Source of the DNA: Burkholderiales bacterium
GTDB lineage: Bacteria > Pseudomonadota > Gammaproteobacteria > Burkholderiales > Burkholderiaceae_D
Assembly: GCA_016177875.1 (NCBI GenBank)
Contig: JACOUL010000015.1
Coordinates: 1-64,000, forward strand
Reading direction: 5' to 3'
DNA length: 64,000 nt
Within the stretch, counting starts at the first letter, position 1. Each line of letters starts with the position of its first letter. Shown piece after piece: positions 33,728-44,620 of this stretch. Under the pieces are notes generated by a model. It was not told the origin of the DNA. It ran no database searches and was given only the letters and a program-made list of their open reading frames with translations. The position numbers and the translations under genes were made by a program.

Positions 33728-33795
33728 AAAACAGAACTTCATTGTATCGCATTAGATGAGGATGGGTAGGCGTGGTTCAAGAGCATTTCTTCTTT

Positions 33796-34455
33796 TTATC
33801 GATGAAGCATCTTGAGTATATGCAGCGGTGTTTCAACGAGTGCGTCTGCGTTCCAGCTTGCCGGCTCGATAGCGCCGCAATATCCCCAGCCTGCAGCAAT
33901 GGTCGCCATGCCGGCTGCGTGGCCCGCTTGAATGTCGCGCAAGTCATCGCCGACATACCAACACTCTTGCGGTGTGAGAGTTAACCGGCGCGCGGCTTCC
34001 AATAGCGGGGCAGGATGCGGTTTGGCATGCGGTGTGGTGTCGCCCGAAATAAGGCAGGCGGCTTTTTGCAAACCAATTAGCGGTGCGAGCGTATCGGTGA
34101 ATCGTGCCGGCTTGTTGGTGACGATGCCCCAACGGATATTGTTTGTTTCCAAATCGTTCAGCAGCTCTGCAATGCCGTTGAACAAGCGCGTGTGTACCGC
34201 CATCGCCGCCGCATAGTTATCCAGAAACTCAATCCGCAGCGCGTCGTAACCCGCGTCGCCCGGGGCGATGTCGAAAGCAACGCCGATCAAGCCGCGTGCG
34301 CCTGCCGAGGCGACCGGTCGCAATAATTCAAATGGCGTAAGCGGCAATCCGCGATCGGCACGCAACTTATTCACGGCGGCCGCCAGATCAGGAGCGGTAT
34401 CTGCAAGAGTGCCGTCGAGGTCGAACAGGATTGCGTGCGGAGCTGTGGGGGGCAT
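33796..34455 (-). CDS. gph: Phosphoglycolate phosphatase
   Basis: The 219-residue HAD-superfamily phosphatase has catalytic DLDGTLADT at about 11-19 (motif I), a motif II Thr in VTNKPARFT, a motif III Lys in KPHPAP, and motif IV GDDLRDIQAG. It removes phosphate from 2-phosphoglycolate formed by DNA repair or oxygenation, in the cytosol. The helical cap between residues 20 and 90 fits Gph. It follows ubiG by 9 bases on the minus strand, an arrangement frequent in Burkholderiales. Confidence 0.9.
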   Translation of the reverse strand: MPPTAPHAILFDLDGTLADTAPDLAAAVNKLRADRGLPLTPFELLRPVASAGARGLIGVAFDIAPGDAGYDALRIEFLDNYAAAMAVHTRLFNGIAELLNDLETNNIRWGIVTNKPARFTDTLAPLIGLQKAACLISGDTTPHAKPHPAPLLEAARRLTLTPQECWYVGDDLRDIQAGHAAGMATIAAGWGYCGAIEPASWNADALVETPLHILKMLHR

Positions 34456-34464
34456 GCGAGTAAA

Positions 34465-35160
34465 TTACAGTGGTCGCGTACAGGCCGCCAGATAATTAAC
34501 GCTGGTATCCTGATTAAGCGAATACATCTTGGTGAGCGGGCTGTAGCCCATACCCTTCAGGGCATCGAGCTGCAAGTCTGTGTCACGGATAAAGTGGGAA
34601 AGCTCGGCCGGCGTGATGAATTTCGCGTAATCATGCGTGCCTTTCGGCAGCAAGCGCAGCAAGTATTCCGCTCCGATCACTGCAAACAAATATGCTTTAG
34701 GATTGCGATTGATCGTCGAGAAAAAAACATGGCCACCCGGTTTCACGAGCGTCGCACAGGCACGCACGATCGCAGCCGGATCCGGCACGTGTTCCAGCAT
34801 TTCCATGCAGGTGACGACATCGAAGCCGCCCGGCTCACGCACTGCCAATTCTTCCGCGGCGATCATTTCATAACGCACTTGCACGCCGGACTCGAGACTG
34901 TGCAGGTCTGCGACTTTCAATGCCTTTTCCGACAGGTCGATGCCGGTAACGCGCGCGCCTTTCTTGGCCATTGACTCGGCTAAAATGCCGCCGCCGCAAC
35001 CCACGTCGACGACCGCCTTTCCTGCCAAGGGCACTAGCGCATTGATCCATTCAAGGCGCAAAGGATTGATTTCATGCAAAGGACGGAATTCGGAAGTCGG
35101 GTCCCACCAGCGATGGGCGAGTTCACTGAATTTTTGTAGTTCCAGAGGATCGGCATTCAT
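34465..35160 (-). CDS. ubiG: Ubiquinone biosynthesis O-methyltransferase
   Basis: The roughly 231-residue SAM-dependent methyltransferase has [18 protein letters not shown] as its SAM site and the ELAHRWWDP start typical of UbiG. It performs both O-methylations in ubiquinone synthesis. The ATG at 35160 ([11 protein letters not shown]) is chosen. An ATG seven codons earlier lies at the edge of the U-tract of the ompA terminator and would add MAAIIIH, which the family lacks. It is co-transcribed with gph. Confidence 0.93.
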   Translation of the reverse strand: MNADPLELQKFSELAHRWWDPTSEFRPLHEINPLRLEWINALVPLAGKAVVDVGCGGGILAESMAKKGARVTGIDLSEKALKVADLHSLESGVQVRYEMIAAEELAVREPGGFDVVTCMEMLEHVPDPAAIVRACATLVKPGGHVFFSTINRNPKAYLFAVIGAEYLLRLLPKGTHDYAKFITPAELSHFIRDTDLQLDALKGMGYSPLTKMYSLNQDTSVNYLAACTRPL

Positions 35161-35181
35161 ATGAATAATGATAGCAGCCAT

Positions 35182-35206
35182 AAAAAAACCCCGCCGAAGC
35201 GGGGTT
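35182..35206 (-). terminator. Terminator of ompA
   Basis: On the minus strand AAACCCCGC-TTCG-GCGGGGTTTTTTT forms a GC-rich stem with the very stable UUCG loop followed by seven U residues. It lies about 20 bases past the ompA stop and before ubiG, so ubiG and gph need read-through or their own promoter. Confidence 0.9.
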
Positions 35207-35224
35207 TATTGCTTTGGAAGCAGA

Positions 35225-35869
35225 TTACTTGGTGCGGGTGCCAACAACTTCGATGTCTACGCGACGATTCGGCGCTTCGCAAGCGATCTGCTTTTGACGG
35301 TTTTTCTCTTTGCAGGTCACTTTCGGTGCGGATTCGCCTTTGCCTTCAACGTAGACGCGGTTTTCTTCTACGCCTTTTTCAACCAAGTATGCCTTGACAG
35401 CTTCTGCGCGCTTCAGGGACAGCTTTTGATTGTAGGCGTCGTTGCCGATGGAGTCGGTGTGGCCGGTGGTCACGATAACTTCCAGCTTCATGCCGAACAG
35501 TTTCAGGAACAGGTCATCGAGGGCTTCTTGACCTTCAGGCTTCAGCGTTGCCTTGTTGAAGTCAAACAGCGTATCGGAAGCGAAAGAAACTTTTTCAATC
35601 TGCGGGGCGGGTTTCGGTGCCGCTTTCGGTGCAGGTGCTGCGCCAGCCTTCGGAGCTTCTACTTTAGCGATCGAGCCGTCGCAACCAGCCACGGCATCAG
35701 CCGGGGTCCAGTAGCTGGCGCGATAGCAAAGGCCGAACGTATTCTTGGCGATTGCGCCGCGTCCATCTTGCAGATAAGCGCTCTTGGTCGCATTTGCGGT
35801 TTGAGCGTTCGCGGATACGGAAAAGGCAATTACTGCAGAAGCAGCGAAGATTTTTACAAACTTATTCAT
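35225..35869 (-). CDS. ompA: OmpA family outer-membrane protein
   Basis: The 214-residue protein has a signal peptide (MNKFVKIFAASAVIAFSVSANAQ). A short linker rich in Ala, Pro and Lys (about 75-90) follows, then a C-terminal OmpA-like peptidoglycan-binding domain (about 95-205) with TGHTDSIG and LSLKRAEAV, which grips diaminopimelate. The N-terminal beta-barrel of E. coli OmpA is missing. A cysteine pair at about 48 and 63 (GLCYRASYWTPADAVAGC) suggests a small disulfide loop. The ATG at 35869 follows GAGAGGAG, a strong ribosome site. Upstream in-frame codons add 22 residues that do not look like coding sequence. Confidence 0.92.
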   Translation of the reverse strand: MNKFVKIFAASAVIAFSVSANAQTANATKSAYLQDGRGAIAKNTFGLCYRASYWTPADAVAGCDGSIAKVEAPKAGAAPAPKAAPKPAPQIEKVSFASDTLFDFNKATLKPEGQEALDDLFLKLFGMKLEVIVTTGHTDSIGNDAYNQKLSLKRAEAVKAYLVEKGVEENRVYVEGKGESAPKVTCKEKNRQKQIACEAPNRRVDIEVVGTRTK

Positions 35870-36461
35870 ATTTCTCCTCTCGGGTGAGATTTCAGCACAG
35901 CAGTAACTGCGCAACAATTGGCAACTTCCAAACAAATACTACCACGGCGGTTATATCAACTTGCAATAAAACATCCACCTACTATAGACATAACTACATG
36001 CCATTTTGCCACAGGCTTGTCATTCTGCCCAAGGACGCTAAATTTAAGAATTTAGCTTTCACGAAGCTTTGTTGCGTTTTTGCGACGAGACACGACAAAA
36101 TCCTTGTCTTATTAAAAACTTTTTCGTGGCCGGAGTTGACTGGTTGGAGCAACCGCTGCTGGCGCAGTTCGTCATTGCCATAGTCTAGCAAGGGCCATTT
36201 GCAGTTCTTTTGTTTTTAAATAAAACGAGGTCTTTTAATTTATTCGACTTTTTCCGTATTTGTCGCGAAACGCCAAGAGGATTGCTCGTTGAAATTTGGC
36301 GCAAAAAACAAGTCTTCCGCCGAGCGGCTTTGTGCAGAGGGGAAAGCATGCGCGGCATGATAAAATTACGGGTTTAATCGGCGCAATACATGCAGAGATG
36401 CGTGCGTTGGCGCTGCTTCGGATTTATCCGCATTTTTTAGTTCAAACCGGTTTGCACGCCA
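35870..36461. promoter_or_regulatory. Intergenic region between ompA and gyrA
   Basis: This stretch of about 590 bases carries the divergent promoters of ompA and the gyrA operon. It includes a 20-base stem-loop GCTAAATT-TAAG-AATTTAGC (36037-36056) and AT-rich blocks at 36040-36120 and 36205-36260. A -10-like GATAAAATT lies near 36358. Bases 36122-36191 read on the minus strand as LLDYGNDELRQQRLLQPVNS, which looks protein-like, but no full gene is visible. Confidence 0.5.
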
Positions 36462-39074
36462 ATGGATCAGTTCGCCAAAGAAACCCTCCCGATTTCCCTC
36501 GAAGAAGAGATGCGCAAGAGCTACCTCGATTACGCCATGAGCGTTATCGTGGGCCGTGCTTTGCCCGATGTGCGTGACGGCTTGAAGCCGGTGCATCGGC
36601 GCGTGCTGTATGCCATGCATGAGACGAACAATGTGTGGAATCGCCCGTATGTGAAGTGCGCGCGCGTGGTCGGCGAGGTAATGGGTAAGTACCACCCGCA
36701 TGGCGACCAAGCGATCTATGACACGCTGGTGCGTATGGCGCAATGGTTCTCGCTGCGCTACATGCTGGTGGACGGGCAAGGCAACTTCGGCTCGATGGAT
36801 GGCGACAATGCGGCGGCGATGCGTTACACCGAGTGCCGCCTGGCGAAAATCTCCACCGAGCTGTTGGCCGACATCGAAAAAGAAACAGTCGACTTCCAGC
36901 CCAACTACGACGGCAAGGAAAAAGAGCCGACCGTATTGCCGACCCGTATTCCGAATTTGCTGATCAATGGTTCGTCGGGCATTGCGGTCGGTATGGCGAC
37001 CAACATCCCGCCGCACAACATCACCGAAGTCATCAACGGCGCGCTGCATTTGCTGCGCACGCCGACATGCACGGTCGATGAGTTGATTGAAATCATTCCA
37101 GCGCCTGATTTCCCGACCGGCGGCATTATCTACGGCGTATCCGGTGTGCGCGATGGTTATCGAACCGGGCGCGGCCGCGTCATCATGCGCGCCAAAACGC
37201 ACTTTGAGGAATTCGGCAAGGATGGCCGCACCGCGATCATCGTCGATGAAGTGCCCTACCAGGTCAATAAGAAGTCGCTGCTCGAGCGTATCGCCGAGCT
37301 GGTGCGCGACAAGAAGTTGGAAGGTATTTCCGATATTCGCGACGAATCCGACAAGTCGGGTACCCGCGTCGTGATCGAATTGAAGCGCGGCGAAGTCGCG
37401 GAAGTGGTGCTGAACAACTTGTTCAAGCAAACTCAGCTGCAAGACACCTTCGGCATGAACATGGTCGCGCTGGTCGACGGTCAGCCTAAGCTGCTGAACT
37501 TGAAGCAGATGCTGGAGTGCTTCCTGTCGCATCGCCGCGAAGTAGTCACGCGTCGCACCGTGTTCGAATTGCGCAAGGCGCGCGAGCGCGGTCACGTGTT
37601 GGAAGGTTTGGCTGTCGCGTTGGCAAACATCGATGACTTTATCGCGATCATTAAAGCGGCGCCGACGCCGCCGATTGCTAAAGCCGAATTGATGGCGCGT
37701 GCATGGGATTCTTCCGTTGTGCGCGAAATGCTTGCGCGGACAACTACCGAAAATATCGGCGGCATCGAAGCCTTCCGCCCTGAAAATCTGCCCAAGCACT
37801 ACGGTATGCAAAGCGACGGCTTGTACAAGCTGTCGGACGATCAGGCGCAAGAAATTTTGCAGATGCGCTTGCAGCGTTTGACTGGTCTGGAGCAAGACAA
37901 GATCGTCAACGAATACAAAGATGTGATGGCGCAAATCGCCGACTTGCTCGATATCCTCTCCAAGCCGGAGCGTGTGACCGCCATCATCACCGATGAATTG
38001 AATGCTGCGAAGAACGAATACGGCGAAGGCAACAAGGATGCGCGCAGAGCGGCCATCGAGATGAATGCCGCTGACCTGGAAACGGAAGACTTGATCGCGC
38101 CGCAGGATATGGTGGTGACCTTGTCTCATTCCGGTTATATGAAGTCGCAGCCGGTGTCCGAATATCGCGCGCAAAAACGCGGTGGACGCGGCAAGCAGGC
38201 GATGGCGACCAAGGAAGACGATTGGATCGACCAGCTCTTCATCGCCAACACCCACGATTACATTCTTTGCTTCTCCAACCGCGGCCGCATGTATTGGCTG
38301 AAGGTATGGGAAGTGCCGCAAGGTTCGCGTAACTCGCGCGGCAAGCCGATCGTCAATATGTTCCCGCTGCAGGATGGCGAGAAGATTACCGTGGTGTTGC
38401 CTCTGTCCGGTGAAAACCGCACGTTCCCGGAAGATCGTTACGTATTCATGTCGACCTCGCTGGGCACCGTGAAAAAGACACCGCTGACCGAATTCTCCAA
38501 TCCGCGTAAGGCCGGCATTATCGCGGTAGATCTCGACGATGGCGACTTCCTGATCGGCGCTGCGCTCACCGACGGCAAGCACGACGTCATGTTGTTCTCC
38601 GACTCTGGCAAGGCGGTGCGTTTCGATGAAAACGACGTGCGGCCGATGGGCAGGACGGCGCGCGGTGTGCGTGGCATGAATTTGGAAGATGGCCAGCAAG
38701 TCATCGCCTTGCTGGTTGCCGAAAACGAGCAGCAATCGGTGTTGACCGCAACCGAAAACGGTTTCGGCAAGCGTACGCCGATCACTGAATACACACGCCA
38801 CGGTCGCGGCACCAAGGGCATGATCGCCATCCAAACCAGCGAGCGCAACGGCAAGGTGGTCGCAGCGACGCTGGTCGACGTGAGCGATGAAATCATGTTG
38901 ATCACGACCGGCGGCGTCTTGATCCGCACCCGTGTGGCGGAAATCCGCGAGATGGGCCGTGCAACCCAAGGCGTGACCTTGATCGCGGTGGAAGACGGCA
39001 CCAAGCTCTCCGGCTTGCAGCGCATCGTCGAAACCGACGTGGAAGAGGAAAACGGCGGCACGGAGGCTGAATGA
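36462..39074 (+). CDS. gyrA: DNA gyrase subunit A
   Basis: The 870-residue protein has an N-terminal breakage-reunion domain with catalytic Y122 and a C-terminal domain of DNA-wrapping blades with the GyrA box QKRGGRGKQ. With GyrB it puts negative supercoils into DNA. The quinolone-binding stretch reads [10 protein letters not shown], so position 83 in E. coli numbering is Gln instead of Ser or Thr, while D87 is kept. The start [17 protein letters not shown] fits the family. It overlaps serC by 4 bases (ATGA), the first link in a long superoperon. Confidence 0.97.
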   Translation: MDQFAKETLPISLEEEMRKSYLDYAMSVIVGRALPDVRDGLKPVHRRVLYAMHETNNVWNRPYVKCARVVGEVMGKYHPHGDQAIYDTLVRMAQWFSLRYMLVDGQGNFGSMDGDNAAAMRYTECRLAKISTELLADIEKETVDFQPNYDGKEKEPTVLPTRIPNLLINGSSGIAVGMATNIPPHNITEVINGALHLLRTPTCTVDELIEIIPAPDFPTGGIIYGVSGVRDGYRTGRGRVIMRAKTHFEEFGKDGRTAIIVDEVPYQVNKKSLLERIAELVRDKKLEGISDIRDESDKSGTRVVIELKRGEVAEVVLNNLFKQTQLQDTFGMNMVALVDGQPKLLNLKQMLECFLSHRREVVTRRTVFELRKARERGHVLEGLAVALANIDDFIAIIKAAPTPPIAKAELMARAWDSSVVREMLARTTTENIGGIEAFRPENLPKHYGMQSDGLYKLSDDQAQEILQMRLQRLTGLEQDKIVNEYKDVMAQIADLLDILSKPERVTAIITDELNAAKNEYGEGNKDARRAAIEMNAADLETEDLIAPQDMVVTLSHSGYMKSQPVSEYRAQKRGGRGKQAMATKEDDWIDQLFIANTHDYILCFSNRGRMYWLKVWEVPQGSRNSRGKPIVNMFPLQDGEKITVVLPLSGENRTFPEDRYVFMSTSLGTVKKTPLTEFSNPRKAGIIAVDLDDGDFLIGAALTDGKHDVMLFSDSGKAVRFDENDVRPMGRTARGVRGMNLEDGQQVIALLVAENEQQSVLTATENGFGKRTPITEYTRHGRGTKGMIAIQTSERNGKVVAATLVDVSDEIMLITTGGVLIRTRVAEIREMGRATQGVTLIAVEDGTKLSGLQRIVETDVEEENGGTEAE

Positions 39075-40171
39075 CGGTCTATAACTTCGCCGCCGGCCCA
39101 GCTGTATTGCCGAAGGAAGTTTTGCAGCAAGCCGCTGCGGAAATGCTGGATTGGCATGGCAGCGGCATGTCCGTGATGGAAATGAGCCATCGCGGCAAGG
39201 AATTCATCTCGATTTACGAGGAAGCCGAGCGCGATTTGCGCGAGCTGCTGGCGGTGCCTGCCAATTACAAAATTCTGTTCATGCAAGGCGGCGCCATCGC
39301 CGAGAATGCCATCATTCCGATGAACCTGGTCGGCAGAAAACCGCAACCGGCAACGGTGGATTTCATCAATACCGGGTCTTGGTCGATCAAGTCGATCAAG
39401 GAAGCTAAAAAGTATTGCCACGTGAATGTGGCAGCAACCGCAGAGCTCAATAAGTTCACGACCATTCCGCCGCGTGTCGAATGGAAGCTTTCCAGAGATC
39501 CGGCCTACGTGCATATCTGCAATAACGAAACCATTGACGGCATCGAGTTCGACTTCACGCCGGACATTGCCGCGGACACCAACGATGCGCCGCTGGTGGG
39601 AGATATGTCTTCCAATATCCTGTCGCGAGCAATCGATGCATCGAAATACGGCGTGATTTACGCCGGCGCGCAAAAGAATATCGGCCCGGCCGGCCTGACC
39701 TTGGTCATTGTGCGCGAAGACTTGATCGGGCATGCATTGCCTTTCTGCCCTTCGGCTTTCGATTGGAAGTTGGTGGCGGATGCGGATTCGATGTATAACA
39801 CGCCGCCCACTTACAGCATTTACATTGCAGGGTTAGTATTTCAATGGTTGAAGCGCCAGGGCGGGGTAGCAGCGATTGAGCAAGCGAATATCGCCAAGGC
39901 TAAGCTGCTGTACGATTATCTCGATTCGAGCGAGTTTTATATCAATCGTATTGTTAAACCCTTCCGTTCGCGCATGAATGTGCCATTCTTCTTGCGCGAC
40001 GAGTCCTTGAATGAGACCTTCCTGGCCGGCGCGAAAGAGCGCAAGCTGTTGCAGTTGAAGGGCCATAAATCGGTCGGCGGCATGCGCGCTTCGATTTATA
40101 ACGCCATGCCGATTGAAGGCGTGCAGGCATTAGTGGATTATTTGAAGGAATTCGAAAATAAGCACGGGTAA
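39071..40171 (+). CDS. serC: Phosphoserine aminotransferase
   Basis: The 366-residue class V aminotransferase begins [11 protein letters not shown], the family's signature. The PLP lysine lies in [12 protein letters not shown] at about residue 200. It converts 3-phosphohydroxypyruvate to phosphoserine and also serves pyridoxal phosphate synthesis. The SerC-PheA-HisC-TyrA-AroA order joins serine and aromatic amino-acid supply and is standard in Burkholderiales. Confidence 0.97.
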   Translation: MTVYNFAAGPAVLPKEVLQQAAAEMLDWHGSGMSVMEMSHRGKEFISIYEEAERDLRELLAVPANYKILFMQGGAIAENAIIPMNLVGRKPQPATVDFINTGSWSIKSIKEAKKYCHVNVAATAELNKFTTIPPRVEWKLSRDPAYVHICNNETIDGIEFDFTPDIAADTNDAPLVGDMSSNILSRAIDASKYGVIYAGAQKNIGPAGLTLVIVREDLIGHALPFCPSAFDWKLVADADSMYNTPPTYSIYIAGLVFQWLKRQGGVAAIEQANIAKAKLLYDYLDSSEFYINRIVKPFRSRMNVPFFLRDESLNETFLAGAKERKLLQLKGHKSVGGMRASIYNAMPIEGVQALVDYLKEFENKHG

Positions 40172-40183
40172 GCGAACAAGCAA

Positions 40184-41254
40184 ATGGATAAGAAGCTCAA
40201 ACCCTTGCGCGAACAGATCGATGCGATCGATGTTCAGATTCTCGATCTGCTGAATCAGCGCGCGCGCATCGCGCAACAAGTCGGGCACGTCAAGGCGGAA
40301 ACCAACGCACCTGTGTTTCGTCCTGAGCGCGAATCGCAAGTGTTGCGCAGCGTCGCGCAGCGTAACGCCGGGCCGCTTGTCAGCGGCGATGTGCAAACCA
40401 TTTTCCGCGAGATCATGTCGGCATGCCGTGCGCTCGAACGGCGCGTGGTTGTGGCCTTTCTGGGGCCTACCGGTACGTTCAGCGAGCAAGCGGTCTACAA
40501 ACAATTCGGTCATGCGGTCGAATGCGAACCTTGCGTCTCCATTGATGAGGTGTTTCGCGCAACCGAAGCAGGCACGGCGGACTTTGGCGTGGTGCCGATT
40601 GAGAACTCCACGGAAGGTTCGATCAATCGCACCCTTGATTTGCTGCTGCAGACGTCGCTATCGATCAGCGGCGAACTGTCTATTCCCATTCGGCATAGCC
40701 TGATGACCAAAAACGGCTCCATGGATGGCGTGACGCGCATTTGCTCTCACTACCAATCCTTGGCGCAATGCCAGGCTTGGCTGAATCAGCATTATCCGAA
40801 TATCGAACGGCAAGCCGTTGCTTCCAATAGTGAAGCGGCGCGCATGGCGAGCGAAGATCCCGAGGTCGGTGCGATTGCCGGTGAAATCGCGGGCGAGAAA
40901 TATAGTTTGCAGGTGGTGCACGCCAGCATTCAAGATGATCCGCATAACCGCACGCGCTTTGCAGTGATCGGGCGCTTGCAAACCACCCCTAGCGGCAAGG
41001 ACCAGACTTCGCTCGTGCTGTCGGTACCCAACAAGGCAGGCGCCGTCTATAACATGCTGGCGCCGCTTTCCAAACACGGCGTGTCGATGACGCGTTTCGA
41101 GTCGCGTCCGGCTCGTACCGGTACCTGGGAATACTACTTTTACGTCGACGTCGAGGGCCATTTGCTAGACACCAAAGTGGCGAAGGCCTTGGAAGAGCTG
41201 CAGCAGAACGCAGCCTTTTTTAAAGTGCTCGGCTCCTATCCAGTTAATTCGTAA
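40184..41254 (+). CDS. pheA: Chorismate mutase/prephenate dehydratase
   Basis: The 356-residue bifunctional enzyme has an N-terminal AroQ chorismate mutase (about 1-90; LREQIDAIDVQILDLLNQRA). A prephenate dehydratase domain follows from about 95 (FLGPTGTFSEQAVYKQF; VVPIENSTEGSI). The C-terminal ACT domain (about 275-350) has ESRPARTGTWEYYFYVD, which binds phenylalanine for feedback control. It makes phenylpyruvate. It starts 12 bases after serC. Confidence 0.97.
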   Translation: MDKKLKPLREQIDAIDVQILDLLNQRARIAQQVGHVKAETNAPVFRPERESQVLRSVAQRNAGPLVSGDVQTIFREIMSACRALERRVVVAFLGPTGTFSEQAVYKQFGHAVECEPCVSIDEVFRATEAGTADFGVVPIENSTEGSINRTLDLLLQTSLSISGELSIPIRHSLMTKNGSMDGVTRICSHYQSLAQCQAWLNQHYPNIERQAVASNSEAARMASEDPEVGAIAGEIAGEKYSLQVVHASIQDDPHNRTRFAVIGRLQTTPSGKDQTSLVLSVPNKAGAVYNMLAPLSKHGVSMTRFESRPARTGTWEYYFYVDVEGHLLDTKVAKALEELQQNAAFFKVLGSYPVNS

Positions 41255-41283
41255 CCAGCAAACCTCTTTTTTGCGGATCTGTC

Positions 41284-42390
41284 ATGTCTATTCAATTCGG
41301 ACCCGATTACGTACGGGCCATCGCTCCCTACCAGGGCGGCAAACCCATCTCTGAAGTCGCGCGTGAATTCGGCTTGAATGAAACCGATATCGTTAAACTC
41401 GCCTCCAATGAAAACCCGCTCGGCATGCCCGAGTCGGCGAAGAAAGCCATGCTGGCTGCAATGGCGGAACTGGCACGCTACCCGGACGGTAACGGTTTTG
41501 AATTGAAAACGGCAATCGTCGAGAAATACGGCGTGCCGCAAGAATGGATCACGCTCGGTAACGGCAGCAATGACATCCTTGAGTTGGCTGCGCACGCATT
41601 CGTTCAGCCCACGCAAGAAGTCATCTATGCGCAGTATTCTTTTGCGGTATATGCGCTTGCCGCGCAAGCAGTCGGCGCACGCGCGATTGTCGTGCCTGCA
41701 AAAAATTACGGCCACGATCTTGCCGCGATGGCGAATGCGATTACGGCCGATACGCGGTTGATTTTTATTGCCAATCCCAACAATCCGACCGGTACTTTCA
41801 TTCCGGCGGCGGACATTGAAGCGTTCTTGAAAGTGGTGCCGCAGAATATCGTAGTGGTGCTGGATGAAGCGTACAACGAATATTTGTCGCCCGAAGTGCA
41901 ATACGATTCGATCGATTGGGTGCGGCAATATCCTAATTTGCTGGTGTCGCGCACCTTGTCCAAGGCGTATGGACTTGCCGGTTTGCGTGTCGGTTTCGGT
42001 ATCGCTCAGCCGGGAATTTCCGATTTGCTCAATCGCATTCGCCAGCCTTTCAATGTCAATTCTTTGGCACAGGCGGCAGCAGTCGCTGCTTTGAATGATG
42101 CTGACTTCCTCGCCAAAAGCGCCCAGCTCAATGCTGAAGGTTATCGGCAATTGACCCATGCATTCGACGCCATGGACCTGGAATATGTGCCATCTTACGG
42201 CAACTTCGTGCTGGTGCGCGTGGGCAGCGATGAAGGGGCAGGCGCACGCGTGAATCTGGCACTGTTAAAACAAGGCATCATCGTGCGGCCAGTCGGCAAT
42301 TACGGCTTGCCGCAATGGTTGCGCGTCTCGATCGGATTGCGCGAGGAGAACGCGGCCTTCATTGAGGCGCTCAAGAAAGTATTGGCTTAA
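41284..42390 (+). CDS. hisC: Histidinol-phosphate aminotransferase
   Basis: The 368-residue class I/II aminotransferase has the PLP lysine in SRTLSKAYGLAGLRVGFG, NPNNPTGT, and DEAYNEY before it. It serves histidine synthesis. In this cluster HisC-type enzymes often also transaminate phenylpyruvate and 4-hydroxyphenylpyruvate, which suits its place between pheA and tyrA. There are 29 bases between pheA and its ATG. Confidence 0.95.
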   Translation: MSIQFGPDYVRAIAPYQGGKPISEVAREFGLNETDIVKLASNENPLGMPESAKKAMLAAMAELARYPDGNGFELKTAIVEKYGVPQEWITLGNGSNDILELAAHAFVQPTQEVIYAQYSFAVYALAAQAVGARAIVVPAKNYGHDLAAMANAITADTRLIFIANPNNPTGTFIPAADIEAFLKVVPQNIVVVLDEAYNEYLSPEVQYDSIDWVRQYPNLLVSRTLSKAYGLAGLRVGFGIAQPGISDLLNRIRQPFNVNSLAQAAAVAALNDADFLAKSAQLNAEGYRQLTHAFDAMDLEYVPSYGNFVLVRVGSDEGAGARVNLALLKQGIIVRPVGNYGLPQWLRVSIGLREENAAFIEALKKVLA

Positions 42391-42392
42391 CC

Positions 42393-43292
42393 GTGCTGAA
42401 AAAAGTTGCAATCTTTGGCGTAGGGTTAATCGGCGGTTCGTTTGCGCTGGCTTTAAAGCGCGCGCGCGCTGTGCAACAGGTAGTCGGCGTTGGCCGCACC
42501 GCTGCAACGTTGGAGCGCGCACGTGAAATCGGCATCGTCGATGCCATCAGCACGTCGGTACAGGAAGCTTTGCAGGATACGGACCTGGTATTGATCGCTG
42601 CGCCCGTGGCGCAAACCGAAACAATTCTTGCGACGATCAAACCGCATCTGCAGGCCGGCACCGTGATCACCGATGCCGGCAGCACCAAGACCGATGTGGT
42701 GGCGGCGGCGCGCAAAGCCTTAGGCGACAAGATCGGCCAATTCATTCCCGGTCATCCGATTGCCGGACGCGAATCGAACGGCCCGGATGCGGCGATTGCC
42801 GACCTTTATATCGGCAAGAAAGTGGTGCTTGCGCCGTTGCCGGAAAATGCGTCTGCCGACGTCGAGCGGGTTGCGCAAGCTTGGCAGCAATGCGGTGCGC
42901 TCATTCATCGTTTGTCGCCGGAAGAGCATGACCGCGTGTTTGCCGCTGTGAGTCATTTGCCGCATTTGTTGGCGTATGCGCTAGTGGACGATGTTGCCAA
43001 CAAGCCGCACGCGGATTTGTTGTTTCAATATGCGGCCAGCGGCTTTCGCGATTTCACGCGCATAGCGGGTTCATCGCCGGAAATGTGGCGCGACATCAGT
43101 CTTGCCAACCAGGCAGCTCTCTTGCAAGAACTGGATGCCTACATCGCCCAACTAACCAAACTGCGTGCAAATTTGGTCGCTGCCGATGGGAATGCCTTGC
43201 AACAGATGTTTGCCCATGCCCAGCAGGCGCGTCAAAGCTGGATACGCACCATCGAGGCAGCTGAAAAGCAGAACCGTAACGGCGGCGATTAA
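42393..43292 (+). CDS. tyrA: Prephenate dehydrogenase
   Basis: The 299-residue enzyme has a Rossmann NAD(P) site [13 protein letters not shown] near the start and the conserved PGHPIAGRE with the catalytic His. It oxidises prephenate or arogenate toward tyrosine. There is no fused chorismate mutase and no clear ACT domain. It starts with GTG, two bases after hisC's stop, so its translation is probably coupled. Confidence 0.95.
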   Translation: MLKKVAIFGVGLIGGSFALALKRARAVQQVVGVGRTAATLERAREIGIVDAISTSVQEALQDTDLVLIAAPVAQTETILATIKPHLQAGTVITDAGSTKTDVVAAARKALGDKIGQFIPGHPIAGRESNGPDAAIADLYIGKKVVLAPLPENASADVERVAQAWQQCGALIHRLSPEEHDRVFAAVSHLPHLLAYALVDDVANKPHADLLFQYAASGFRDFTRIAGSSPEMWRDISLANQAALLQELDAYIAQLTKLRANLVAADGNALQQMFAHAQQARQSWIRTIEAAEKQNRNGGD

Positions 43293-43294
43293 TT

Positions 43295-44620
43295 ATGAAA
43301 CATTACCCTCATCATCTCGATTTGCTGCCGGCTATGCATGCCAAAGGCACAGTCCGTCTTCCCGGATCGAAAAGTATTTCCAATCGCACTCTGTTGTTGG
43401 CGGCAGTGGCAAAAGGCACAACGCAGATTTTGGATTTGCTCGCTTCCGACGATACCCATGTCATGCTGATGGCATTGCAGAAATTGGGCGTCAAATGGGA
43501 GCACATCGACGGGGCACAAAACTATGTCGTTCATGGTGCAGACGGTGTGTTTCCGGTGCGTCAGGCCGATCTATTCATGGGCAATGCCGGCACCGCGATC
43601 CGGCCCTTGACTGCTGCTTTGGCAGTGATGGGCGGTGATTACACGCTGCACGGCGTGCCGCGCATGCATGAACGGCCGATTGGCGATTTGGTGTATGCAT
43701 TGAATGCGGTTGGCACGCAAATTGAATATACCGGGGAGAGAGGATTTCCGCCGCTGCGTATCCGGCGCGGCCATATTCACGCGAATCGCATGCAGGTGCG
43801 CGGCAATGTATCGAGCCAGTTTTTGACGGCCTTGCTGATGGCAGCGCCTTTGATGGCGCGCGATCATGAAGTCATCATCGATGTGGTGGGCGACTTGATT
43901 TCCAAGCCCTACATTGAAATCACGCTCAATCTGATGAAGCGCTTCGGCGTGACGGTGGAGCGCAATGGCTGGCAATCGTTCACGGTGCCGGCGGGACAGC
44001 ATTACCTCAGTCCGGGCTCGATTCATGTCGAAGGCGATGCGTCCTCGGCGTCATATTTTTTGGCGGCCGGCGCGATCGCCGGCGGGCCGGTGCGGGTGGA
44101 AGGCGTGGGCAGAAATAGTATTCAAGGCGACGTGCGTTTTGTCGAGGCACTGGAAAAAATGGGCGCAAGCATCACCATGGGCGACAACTGGATCGAAGCG
44201 ACGTCGAATGGCGTGCTGCAGGCGATCGACGAGGATTTCAACCATATTCCCGATGCGGCAATGACGATTGCTGTTGCTGCGCTCTATGCAAACGGACCGA
44301 GCCTGTTGCGCAACATCGGCAGCTGGCGCGTCAAGGAAACCGATCGTATTACCGCGATGGCGACTGAATTGCGCAAGCTCGGCGCCAAGGTGGTGGAAGG
44401 GCCGGACTTTTTGCGTGTTACTCCGCCGACGGAAATTCAAGCGGCAAGTATCGATACATACGATGATCACCGCATGGCCATGTGCTTTTCTCTGGCTTCG
44501 CTCGATGGCGCGGCGCGGCGCGGCAATAAAATCCGTATCAACGATCCTAAATGCGTTGCCAAAACTTTTCCCGATTACTTTGAGGCGTTTGGCAAGATTG
44601 CCCAAAACAATTTATTTTAA
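43295..44620 (+). CDS. aroA: 5-enolpyruvylshikimate-3-phosphate synthase
   Basis: The 441-residue EPSP synthase has [14 protein letters not shown] near residues 23-36 and [17 protein letters not shown], the glyphosate/PEP site, with Gly at the key position as in sensitive class I enzymes. [13 protein letters not shown] lies near the end. It makes EPSP in the shikimate pathway, the precursor of chorismate used by pheA and tyrA upstream. Its TAA shares one base with the next start (TAATG). Confidence 0.97.
   Translation: MKHYPHHLDLLPAMHAKGTVRLPGSKSISNRTLLLAAVAKGTTQILDLLASDDTHVMLMALQKLGVKWEHIDGAQNYVVHGADGVFPVRQADLFMGNAGTAIRPLTAALAVMGGDYTLHGVPRMHERPIGDLVYALNAVGTQIEYTGERGFPPLRIRRGHIHANRMQVRGNVSSQFLTALLMAAPLMARDHEVIIDVVGDLISKPYIEITLNLMKRFGVTVERNGWQSFTVPAGQHYLSPGSIHVEGDASSASYFLAAGAIAGGPVRVEGVGRNSIQGDVRFVEALEKMGASITMGDNWIEATSNGVLQAIDEDFNHIPDAAMTIAVAALYANGPSLLRNIGSWRVKETDRITAMATELRKLGAKVVEGPDFLRVTPPTEIQAASIDTYDDHRMAMCFSLASLDGAARRGNKIRINDPKCVAKTFPDYFEAFGKIAQNNLF

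Noticed and set aside
36366..38969. Long open frame of about 867 codons on the minus strand
   Set aside because: It lies opposite gyrA, whose identity is certain, and its His/Arg-rich translation is typical of a shadow frame.
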